Of a DNA stretch of 5,711 nt, positions 1 to 5,606 are shown piece after piece. The stretch covers positions 1-5,711 of the forward strand of contig CAJTOW010000185.1 of the NCBI GenBank assembly GCA_910577655.1, in the 5' to 3' direction. This stretch comes from an uncultured Lachnospiraceae bacterium. GTDB taxonomy: Bacteria > Bacillota > Clostridia > Lachnospirales > Lachnospiraceae. The notes beneath the pieces were generated by a model. That model was not told the origin of the DNA, did no database searches, and saw only the letters and a list, made by a program, of their open reading frames with translations. The position numbers and the translations under genes are program-made. Numbering within the stretch: the first letter of the stretch is position 1; every line of letters begins with the position of its first letter.

Positions 1-213
1 AGGCGAAGCAGGAGCTTAGTGAGAACGCATGCCTGGGCACTTAGCGAACACGAGCCGGAGGCGAAGAGTGAGGTTAGTGGCCATGGCGGCTGTGAACACT
101 TAGCGAGTGCGAGCGGGAGGCGAAGCAGGAGCTTAGTGAGAACGCATGCCTGGGCACTTAGCGAACACGAGCGGGAGGCGAAGCGTGAGGTTAGAGGCCA
201 TGGCAACATTGAT
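1..213. repeat. Tandem ~58-bp repeat with 117-bp higher-order period, upstream of the exporter operon
   Basis: Bases 1-87 recur at 118-204 with an offset of 117 and three mismatches (positions 56/173, 67/184, 78/195), so 84 of 87 match. Inside this are shorter units of 58-59 bp, each beginning ACTTAGCGA, at 39, 98 and 156; the window opens in the middle of another unit. Units alternate between two tails: one contains the palindrome GCATGC (27-32, 144-149), the other GCCATGGC (80-87, 197-204). All units share a core resembling GAGCGGGAGGCGAAG. The array probably continues to the left of the window. It ends about 15 bp before the ribosome binding site of the first gene and shows no promoter. 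There are no unique spacers, so this is not CRISPR. Its role is unknown; options are a dispersed repeat of the genome or a leader/UTR element. Confidence 0.9.
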
Positions 214-219
214 AGAGAG

Positions 220-224
220 AGGAG
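220..224 (+). promoter_or_regulatory. Ribosome binding site fixing the start of the first ABC gene
   Basis: AGGAG lies 5 nt before the ATG at 230, in unique sequence just outside the repeat. The in-frame ATGs at 146 and 200 lie inside repeat palindromes and have no comparable upstream site. This argues strongly for translation starting at 230. Confidence 0.85.
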
Positions 225-229
225 TCACA

Positions 230-1969
230 ATGAAACGTTACGCAAAATATGCCAGACCCTATCTGGGGGCATTCATCATCGGGCCATGTATGATGATTGC
301 CGAGGTCATGGGGGATATCATGCTGCCCAAGCTGATGTCCATGATCATCAACCATGGTGTTGCTTACCATGATGGGGGCTATATTCTGAAAGTCGGCCTC
401 TGTATGGTGCTGGTGGCAGGAGGCATGGCCCTAAGCGGAATCGGCGGTTCCTATTTTTCTGCCAAGGCCTCCATCTGTTTTACCAGCGATCTGCGGCAGG
501 ATCTGTTTGAAAAGGTACAGAACTTTTCCTTTAAGAATATTGACGACTACAGTACGGGGTCTCTTGTGACCCGGCTGACCAATGATATCCAGCAGATCCA
601 GCAGGTCATGGTCATGGGGCTGAAAATGATGCTGCGGGCGCCGGGGATGTTTGTGGGAGCGCTGATCATGGCCTTTGTCATGAATCCCCGGCTGGCCCTG
701 GTCATTCTGGTGGTGATTCCCCTGCTGGGGACTGCCATTGCCGTGATCATGTTCACTGCTTATCCGCGCTTTGGCATCATGCAGGTCAAGCTGGACAAGA
801 TGAACTCCGGGATCCAGGAGGCCCTGACCAACGTGCGGGTGATCAAGTCCTTCGTGCGGGAGGATTTTGAAAAGGAGAGATTCCGCCGTGCCAACGAGGA
901 TCTCCAGGAAAACAGCCTGCGTGCCATGAATATTGTGATCATGACCATGCCCATCATGATGCTGTCCATGAATGTGACCACCATTGCCGTGGTCTGGTAC
1001 GGAGGGAATCTGATCATCGGCGGGAGTATGCCCGTAGGGGATCTGACCGCTTTTACCACTTATATCGTACAGATCCTTATGTCTTTGATGATGCTGTCCA
1101 TGGTATTCCTTATGAGCGCCAGGGCCATGGCTTCGGTGAAGCGTGTGGATGAGGTGCTGCGCCAGGAGATCGACCTGACCGACCATGAGGCAGCCCGGAA
1201 GGATCTGATGGTGAGAGAGGGCCGGGTGGAATTCCAGGATGTGTCCTTTGGCTACCAGGGAGCAGCAGGAGAGCAGGTGCTGGAGCACATCACCTTCACG
1301 GCGGAGGCGGGGCAGATCATCGGGGTCATCGGTGCCACGGGAAGCGGGAAAACCTCCCTGGTGCAGCTGATCCCCAGACTCTATGATGTGACCGGAGGCC
1401 GTGTACTGGTAGACGGAGTGGATGTGCGGGATTATTCCCTGCAAAGTCTCAGGGAAGGGATCGGAATGGTTCTCCAGAAGAATGTGCTGTTTTCGGGAAC
1501 CATTGAGGAGAATCTCCGGTGGGGAGATGAGAATGCTTCCATGGAGGAGATCCGCGCCATGGCGGATTCCGCCCAGGCAGATGGATTTATCACCTCCTTC
1601 CAGCAGGGGTATGACACGGATATGGGCCAGGGCGGGGTCAATGTATCTGGTGGTCAGAAGCAGCGTCTCTGTATCGCCCGTGCACTTTTAAAACGGCCCA
1701 AAGTCCTGATCCTGGATGATTCCACAAGCGCGGTGGATACGGCCACAGAGGCCAGGATCCGTGAATGCTTCCGGACTGCCTTAAAGGATACCACCAAGTT
1801 CATCATCGCCCAGCGGATCGGCTCCGTGGAGGAAGCGGATCAGATTCTGGTTCTGGATGAGGGGAGAATTATTGGTATGGGCACTCACAAGGAGCTGATG
1901 GCTTCCTGCGGTGCATACCAGGAAATATACTATTCCCAGAGAGAGAAGGAAAAGGAGGTGGGCGCATGA
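230..1969 (+). CDS. Heterodimeric ABC exporter subunit A (membrane domain plus ATPase, degenerate ATP site)
   Basis: This 579-residue half-transporter of the MsbA/MdlB type should sit in the cytoplasmic membrane and pair with the next gene product to export drugs, lipids or peptides; the substrate cannot be read from sequence. Residues 11-300 form the membrane domain, with helices near 11-40, 52-75, 129-151, 154-176, 234-257 and 272-295. The ATPase domain has an A-loop Tyr (Y342), Walker A GATGSGKT (368-375), Q-loop Q416, signature VSGGQ (472-476) and Walker B ending LILDD (D496). The catalytic Glu position is Asp (D497), and the switch His is Gln (Q528, in IIAQRIGS). These changes are typical of the degenerate partner in heterodimeric exporters. 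The membrane domain is about 10% Met. The start at 230 is chosen for its ribosome binding site; a longer frame from 146 would translate repeat DNA. It overlaps the next gene by 4 bp, indicating translational coupling. Confidence 0.95.
   Translation: MKRYAKYARPYLGAFIIGPCMMIAEVMGDIMLPKLMSMIINHGVAYHDGGYILKVGLCMVLVAGGMALSGIGGSYFSAKASICFTSDLRQDLFEKVQNFSFKNIDDYSTGSLVTRLTNDIQQIQQVMVMGLKMMLRAPGMFVGALIMAFVMNPRLALVILVVIPLLGTAIAVIMFTAYPRFGIMQVKLDKMNSGIQEALTNVRVIKSFVREDFEKERFRRANEDLQENSLRAMNIVIMTMPIMMLSMNVTTIAVVWYGGNLIIGGSMPVGDLTAFTTYIVQILMSLMMLSMVFLMSARAMASVKRVDEVLRQEIDLTDHEAARKDLMVREGRVEFQDVSFGYQGAAGEQVLEHITFTAEAGQIIGVIGATGSGKTSLVQLIPRLYDVTGGRVLVDGVDVRDYSLQSLREGIGMVLQKNVLFSGTIEENLRWGDENASMEEIRAMADSAQADGFITSFQQGYDTDMGQGGVNVSGGQKQRLCIARALLKRPKVLILDDSTSAVDTATEARIRECFRTALKDTTKFIIAQRIGSVEEADQILVLDEGRIIGMGTHKELMASCGAYQEIYYSQREKEKEVGA
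1952..1960 (+). promoter_or_regulatory. Strong ribosome binding site for the second ABC gene
   Basis: AAGGAGGTG, a near-perfect anti-16S match, lies inside the 3' end of the first ABC gene. GGAGG ends 7 nt before the ATG at 1966 and 10 nt before a second, adjacent ATG at 1969. The first Met makes the classic ATGA stop/start overlap; either is possible. Confidence 0.85.
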
Positions 1970-3879
1970 TGGATCAGGAGAAACGGATGGAGAGTCTTCA
2001 GCACCGTTACCGGAAGGCCAAGGCGCCTGCCATGCCGGCAGGGCCAGGAGCTGGCGGTCCGGGGCCAGGTGGTCCGGGCCCTGGTGGTCCCGGCAGGAGG
2101 ATGGCGGCTATGGGTAAGGGTAGAAAGCCTGCCAACAGCCGGGCTACAGTAGGCAGACTGTTGGCTTATCTGAGGGAGGACCAGGCCAGACTGGTGCTGG
2201 CTTTTGCCTGCGTGATTTTAAATACCATCGGAACGCTTCTGGGGGCCTACATGCTGCGGCCCATTATCAATACCTATATTGTACCGGTGGACGGGAGCCG
2301 CGGAGACGCGGCTGGACTGTTTCGGGCCCTGGTGGTCATGGCCGTCGTGTATCTGGTGGGAGTGGGGGCCAACTACCTCCAGGCCAAAGTGATGCTGACC
2401 ATCGCCCAGCACGCATTGCGCAGGATCCGCAATGACCTGTTTGCCAGGATGCAGGAGCTGCCGGTGCGTTTCTATGATACCAACAGCAACGGCGACCTTA
2501 TGAGCCGTTTCACCAATGATGTGGACACCATCGGCCAGATGCTGAGCAGTACCCTGGTGCAGCTGTTTTCCGGGGTATTAAGCATCGTGGGAACCCTGAT
2601 CCTGATGATCTATACCAATATCTGGCTGACTGTGGTGACTGTGGTGATGATTCCGCTGATGATGAAGGCCGGAGGGGCAGTGGCACGCCGGAGCCAGAAA
2701 TATTTCTCCCAGCAGCAGGCTTCCCTGGGCACCCTTAACGGTTATATCGAGGAGATGATCACGGGCCAGAAGGTGGTGAAGGTCTTCTGTCACGAGGATG
2801 TGGTACGGGAAGAGTTTGCCTTGTTAAATGAAGATCTGCGCAAAACCCAGATCCGCGCCCAGTTTTTTGGCGGGATCATGGGCCCGGTCATGGGAAACTT
2901 AAGCCAGGTCAACTATTCCCTGACGGCCTGCATCGGCGGGCTCTTGTGTATTTTCCGGAATTTCGATGTGGGGGGACTGACGGTGTTTCTGAATTTTTCC
3001 AGACAGTTCAGCCGTCCCATCAATGAGATCTCCATGCAGGTCACCAGTGTATTCAGCGCCCTGGCCGGCGCGGAGCGGGTGTTTGCGGTGATGGATGAGA
3101 AGCCGGAGGAGCCGGACAGAGAAGACGCTGTAGTTCTCAGTCCCATGAAGGGCCATGTGGTGTTGGATCATGTGACATTCGGGTACAATCCGGATAAGGT
3201 GATCCTTCGGGATATCAGCCTCTATGCCAAACCGGGACAGAAGATCGCTTTCGTGGGTTCTACGGGAGCGGGGAAGACCACCATTACCAACCTGATCAAC
3301 CGGTTCTATGACATCCAGGGCGGCAGCATCACCGTGGACGGAGTGGACATCCGCAAGCTTGCCCGGGCTAATCTGCGGGAGAACATCGCCATGGTACTTC
3401 AGGATACTCATCTGTTTACGGATACAGTTATGGAGAATATCCGGTATGGAAGGCTGGATGCTACAGATGAAGAGGTGATTCAGGCGGCCAGGACGGCCTC
3501 GGCCCATTCCTTCATCATGCGTCTGCCCCAGGGGTATCAGACCATGCTGGAGGGAGACGGGGCAAACTTAAGCCAGGGACAGAGGCAGCTCTTAAATATT
3601 GCCAGGGCGGCGGTGTCCAGGGCACCGGTCCTGATTCTGGATGAGGCCACCAGCTCTGTGGATACCAGGACGGAGAAACATATTGAGCATGGGATGGACC
3701 GGCTTATGGCAGACCGGACCACTCTGGTGATCGCCCACAGGCTGTCCACTGTGCGGAATGCGGACGCGATCATGGTGCTGGAGCAGGGCCGGATCATCGA
3801 GCGGGGGGATCATGAGGAGCTGATGGATCTTAAGGGACGGTATTATGAATTGTATACAGGGATGAGTGAGCTGGAGTAA
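1966..3879 (+). CDS. Heterodimeric ABC exporter subunit B (membrane domain plus catalytically canonical ATPase)
   Basis: This 637-residue MsbA/MdlB-type half-transporter is the partner of the preceding gene product. Residues 1-60 are a basic, Gly/Pro-rich cytoplasmic extension containing GGPGP repeats. Six membrane helices lie near 75-97, 118-140, 195-216, 218-236, 301-328 and 336-368. The ATPase domain has A-loop Y407, Walker A GSTGAGKT (431-438), Q-loop Q479, signature LSQGQ (535-539), Walker B LILDE (D559, catalytic E560) and switch H591 in AHRLST. Walker B and the His are canonical, but the signature is LSQGQ instead of LSGGQ. In the head-to-tail dimer, its Walker site pairs with VSGGQ of subunit A (functional site), and its LSQGQ pairs with the D497/Q528 site of A (degenerate site). 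It is about 55 residues longer than subunit A because of the N-terminal tail. A start at codon 49 (base 2110) is an alternative. The stop is TAA; no clear terminator follows. Confidence 0.95.
   Translation: MMDQEKRMESLQHRYRKAKAPAMPAGPGAGGPGPGGPGPGGPGRRMAAMGKGRKPANSRATVGRLLAYLREDQARLVLAFACVILNTIGTLLGAYMLRPIINTYIVPVDGSRGDAAGLFRALVVMAVVYLVGVGANYLQAKVMLTIAQHALRRIRNDLFARMQELPVRFYDTNSNGDLMSRFTNDVDTIGQMLSSTLVQLFSGVLSIVGTLILMIYTNIWLTVVTVVMIPLMMKAGGAVARRSQKYFSQQQASLGTLNGYIEEMITGQKVVKVFCHEDVVREEFALLNEDLRKTQIRAQFFGGIMGPVMGNLSQVNYSLTACIGGLLCIFRNFDVGGLTVFLNFSRQFSRPINEISMQVTSVFSALAGAERVFAVMDEKPEEPDREDAVVLSPMKGHVVLDHVTFGYNPDKVILRDISLYAKPGQKIAFVGSTGAGKTTITNLINRFYDIQGGSITVDGVDIRKLARANLRENIAMVLQDTHLFTDTVMENIRYGRLDATDEEVIQAARTASAHSFIMRLPQGYQTMLEGDGANLSQGQRQLLNIARAAVSRAPVLILDEATSSVDTRTEKHIEHGMDRLMADRTTLVIAHRLSTVRNADAIMVLEQGRIIERGDHEELMDLKGRYYELYTGMSELE
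2053..2094 (+). repeat. 15-bp tandem repeat encoding GGPGP units
   Basis: Two full 15-bp units (2053-2067, 2068-2082) and a 12-bp partial unit (2083-2094) encode GGPGP, GGPGP and GGPG, residues 30-43 of ABC subunit B. The copies differ mainly at third codon positions. Such tracts vary in copy number by slippage; in multiples of 15 bp they would keep the frame. Confidence 0.85.
2095..2112 (+). promoter_or_regulatory. Possible internal ribosome binding site and alternative start in ABC subunit B
   Basis: AGGAGG at 2095-2100 encodes Arg44-Arg45. It lies 9 nt before the in-frame ATG at 2110 (codon 49) and directly next to the ATG at 2101 (codon 46). Starting at 2110 would give a protein of 589 residues without the Gly/Pro tail, close in length to subunit A. 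The stronger AAGGAGGTG at 1952 still favours the long form; both forms may be made. Confidence 0.3.
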
Positions 3880-3901
3880 AAATAAGACGGGGTTCGCCAG
3901 A

Positions 3902-3917
3902 GGAATGGCAGCATTCC
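3902..3917. other. Perfect 6-bp hairpin, not followed by a T-tract
   Basis: GGAATG, a GCAG loop, then CATTCC forms a perfect stem-loop 22 bp after the exporter operon stop. The next bases are GTGTAACAG, so it lacks the U-tract of a rho-independent terminator. It overlaps the left arm of the inverted-repeat segment. It could weakly stabilise the 3' end of the exporter mRNA or be a protein site. Confidence 0.4.
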
Positions 3918-3955
3918 GTGTAACAGTTCAGACGGGCGGCAAATACGGAGATTTT

Positions 3956-3963
3956 TTCCGGAA
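3956..3963. promoter_or_regulatory. Short palindrome upstream of the -35 box, possible operator
   Basis: TTCCGGAA is a perfect 8-bp palindrome with a central CG, ending 5 bp before the -35 hexamer. LacI-family operators are typically palindromes with a central CG, and a LacI-family gene lies in the downstream operon. Eight bases is short, so this is only a candidate. Confidence 0.2.
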
Positions 3964-3968
3964 GAGAC

Positions 3969-3997
3969 TTGGAATAGGAAGTGGTTTGAAGTATAAT
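3969..3997 (+). promoter_or_regulatory. Sigma-A promoter of the YhcH-LacI operon
   Basis: TTGGAA (3969-3974; four of six match TTGACA) and a perfect TATAAT (3992-3997) are separated by exactly 17 bp. Transcription would start near 4004, giving a leader of about 105 nt before the YhcH-family start at 4109. It is the best promoter-like sequence I see in the window. It sits inside the inverted-repeat segment, so it may have come with an insertion. Confidence 0.75.
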
Positions 3998-4000
3998 GTA

Positions 4001-4017
4001 GTTCAGCAGCAGTTCAG
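4001..4017. promoter_or_regulatory. GTTCAG direct repeats at the predicted transcription start
   Basis: GTTCAG occurs at 4001-4006 and 4012-4017, an 11-bp period close to one DNA turn, right over the predicted start of transcription. A third copy is at 3926-3931. Position and phasing would suit a regulator binding site, but the sequence is not an inverted repeat as expected for LacI proteins. Confidence 0.2.
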
Positions 4018-4095
4018 GGCTGATCTGGCTGTTACGAAATGCAGGTATCTCTGTGTCATCGTCTGTATGTGTGAAGAGGACATAGAGGACAAGAG

Positions 4096-4102
4096 AAGGA
4101 GG
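4096..4102 (+). promoter_or_regulatory. Ribosome binding site fixing the YhcH-family start
   Basis: AAGGAGG lies 6 nt before the ATG at 4109. The same frame is open back to 3866, but the extra 81 codons would overlap the exporter gene's end and cover the promoter, and they resemble no part of the family. The site therefore settles the start at 4109. Confidence 0.85.
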
Positions 4103-4108
4103 AGAGTT

Positions 4109-4582
4109 ATGATCTTTGGACATATAGCAGCAAAGGAGACAGAGGCGGCTTATGCGCCTATAATCCGGAGGGCGGTCCGGTACTGCAGGGAAACAGATGT
4201 GTCCCAGATGGGGGAGAGCCGGTTTGAGCTGGATGGGGAGGATTTTATCGCTTTGATCTGTGACCGGGTGACGGAGGCTAAGGAGAAGAAGCTTCCGGAG
4301 GTGCACCGCAGATATGCGGAGCTGCAGTATATGGCAGAAGGGTCGGAGCTGATGGGATTTTACCCGGACTGCGGGGACAATGAGATTCTGGAGGACCTGC
4401 TGGAAGAGAAGGATACCATCTATTATAAGGAGAATCCGGCTGCAGGGGAGAAGATGCTTTTGATGACGCCAGGGACCTATGCAGTGTTCTTCCCTGAGGA
4501 TGTTCACAGGCCCTTCTGTCAGGTGGAGAAGCCGGAGAGAGTAAAGAAGATCGTGGTGAAGATCGCCCTGAAGTGTCTGTAG
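4109..4582 (+). CDS. YhcH/YjgK/YiaL (EbgC-type) family cupin-like sugar protein
   Basis: This 157-residue cytosolic protein matches the usual length (about 150) of the TIGR00022/DUF386 family. Family hallmarks are visible: LPEVHRRYAELQY (62-74), matching the family pattern of E-x-H, an aromatic, then D/E-x-Q, and FFPEDVHRP (127-135) followed by a C-terminal KKIVVKIAL strand. E64, H66, E71 and H133 are the likely metal ligands. Known members include E. coli YhcH (NanQ), reported as a sialic-acid anomerase, TabA (YjgK), and EbgC, the small subunit of evolved beta-galactosidase. A role in anomer conversion or handling of a sugar is the best inference; which sugar is unknown. It has its own promoter about 110 bp upstream and is followed 19 bp later by a LacI-family gene, so it likely opens a sugar operon. 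Confidence 0.9.
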   Translation: MIFGHIAAKETEAAYAPIIRRAVRYCRETDVSQMGESRFELDGEDFIALICDRVTEAKEKKLPEVHRRYAELQYMAEGSELMGFYPDCGDNEILEDLLEEKDTIYYKENPAAGEKMLLMTPGTYAVFFPEDVHRPFCQVEKPERVKKIVVKIALKCL

Positions 4583-4589
4583 GAATATT

Positions 4590-4594
4590 GAGGT
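4590..4594 (+). promoter_or_regulatory. Ribosome binding site for the GTG-started LacI-family gene
   Basis: GAGGT lies 7 nt before the GTG at 4602. The nearby ATG at 4595 is in another frame and meets a stop within eight codons. The GTG start gives MTIYDIAKEAGV, the normal N-terminus of this family. Confidence 0.7.
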
Positions 4595-4601
4595 ATGGAT
4601 C

Positions 4602-5594
4602 GTGACGATATATGATATTGCCAAGGAGGCAGGAGTAGCAGCCAGCACGGTTTCCCGTGTGATCAACAACAAACCAGGGATCCGGGCGGAGACCAGACAG
4701 AAGGTGCAGGAGATCCTGAAAAAATATCATTATACCCCGGACGCGGCGGCGCGGGGGCTGGTGATGCAGTCTACCAAGATGGTGGGGATCCTGATTGAGG
4801 ATATCCGGGTACTTCATCATGTCAACAGCGCTTTTGTTATTGAACAGGAGCTGACCCGTCAGGGATACTGCTGTATAATCATGGGAACAGGGCAGGAGGA
4901 AGAGAAGAAGGCAGAGTATATCCAGATTCTGGAACAGCGCAGGGTGGAAGGTGTGATACTGATGGGTTCCATGTTCGGGACGCCCAAGGTTAAGCAGAGC
5001 ATCCAGAAATACCTGCCGGAGATTCCGGTTGTGATTGTCAACGGTTATCTGGATCTGCCCAATGTATCCGGTGTCATCGTGGATGAGGATGCAGGGATCC
5101 GGCACTGTGTAGAGCTTCTTGTGGGGAAGGGAAAGTCAAAGATTGCCTTTGTTCTGGATACCTCTTCTCCGGCCAATACAAGAAAGCAGCAGGGCTATTG
5201 TGACGGGATGCATCAGACCGGGGCCAACGGAGGTACCTTGTGGATCTATCATGTGGAGGAGAATTCCGTCAAAGGCGGATATGATGCGACGGTCCGTATC
5301 CTGGAGGAGCATCCGGATGTGGAGGGGATCATCTATTCTGTAGACCGGATCGCCGTGGGCGGCGTCCGGGCAGCCATAGACCAGGGCCGTCAGGTTCCGG
5401 AGGAGCTGGCTCTGGTGGGGGTGGACAACACGGTCTATGGGGAGATCTGTATGCCGAAGCTGACCACTCTGGACAACAAGCTGAAGGAGCTGAGTGAGGC
5501 GGCGGCTGATATGCTGCGGGAAGGGCTGGAAGGGAAGATCCAGAGCCAGCAGAAGATGCTCTATTCAGAGATCATAGAGCGGGAGAGCACATAA
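4602..5594 (+). CDS. LacI/GalR-family transcriptional regulator
   Basis: This 330-residue protein has the normal LacI length and order. The N-terminal helix-turn-helix is residues 3-23 (TIYDIAKEAGVAASTVSRVIN). The hinge is YTPDAAARGL (44-53), with L53 in the place of the Leu that intercalates in the operator minor groove. From about 60 on is a periplasmic-binding-protein-like sensor and dimer domain. R194 in the conserved R-x-x-G pattern, D248 in SVDRIAVGG, and D275-N276 in LALVGVDN followed by PKLTTLDN are typical of sugar-binding members. It should bind a palindromic operator and respond to a sugar or sugar phosphate; the effector is not readable. It starts with GTG, 19 bp after the YhcH-family gene, so it is co-transcribed and may autoregulate through sites near 3956-4017. 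The predicted role is a local repressor of carbohydrate genes. Confidence 0.95.
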   Translation: MTIYDIAKEAGVAASTVSRVINNKPGIRAETRQKVQEILKKYHYTPDAAARGLVMQSTKMVGILIEDIRVLHHVNSAFVIEQELTRQGYCCIIMGTGQEEEKKAEYIQILEQRRVEGVILMGSMFGTPKVKQSIQKYLPEIPVVIVNGYLDLPNVSGVIVDEDAGIRHCVELLVGKGKSKIAFVLDTSSPANTRKQQGYCDGMHQTGANGGTLWIYHVEENSVKGGYDATVRILEEHPDVEGIIYSVDRIAVGGVRAAIDQGRQVPEELALVGVDNTVYGEICMPKLTTLDNKLKELSEAAADMLREGLEGKIQSQQKMLYSEIIEREST

Positions 5595-5606
5595 GGAAGA
5601 AGGGGC

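Larger units (their letters stand above)
3885..4064. repeat. Candidate MITE-like segment bounded by imperfect inverted repeats
   Basis: GCATTCCGTGTAACAG (3911-3926) matches the reverse complement of 4029-4042 (GCATTTCGTAACAG) with one mismatch and a 2-nt gap. Weaker similarity continues outward on both sides, including CAGAG and AGACG in the same order, to about 3885 and 4064. The ~180-bp segment lies between two unrelated modules and carries a promoter but no gene. This pattern fits a non-autonomous mobile element, but the arms are imperfect, no target-site duplication was identified and chance or a regulatory symmetry is possible. The exact ends are uncertain. Confidence 0.3.

Noticed and set aside
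1..213. CRISPR array
   Set aside because: The repeats are contiguous and nested with no unique spacers, and no cas genes are present.
19..372. 117-codon open frame covering the repeat array and the start of the exporter gene
   Set aside because: It is a translation of the tandem repeat and then an out-of-frame reading of the exporter gene; it has no ribosome binding site and no family resemblance.
3919..3932. Catabolite (cre) site for CcpA, TGTAACAGTTCAGA
   Set aside because: It has three mismatches to TGNAANCGNTTNCA, including the central C, so it is not convincing.
3902..3957. Rho-independent terminator of the exporter operon
   Set aside because: The perfect hairpin at 3902-3917 has no T-run after it, and the T6 run at 3952-3957 has no GC-rich stem directly before it.
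3866..4108. 81-codon N-terminal extension of the YhcH-family gene
   Set aside because: It would overlap the exporter gene's end and cover the -35/-10 promoter and the ribosome binding site at 4096. The family protein starts at MIFGHIAAKE.
3830..4672. Long open frame on the minus strand opposite the YhcH-family gene
   Set aside because: It is a shadow of strong plus-strand coding sequence, with low-complexity His/Leu/Ser-rich translation and no recognisable domain. The same holds for minus-strand frames at 431-1444, 2899-3507 and 4278-5105.
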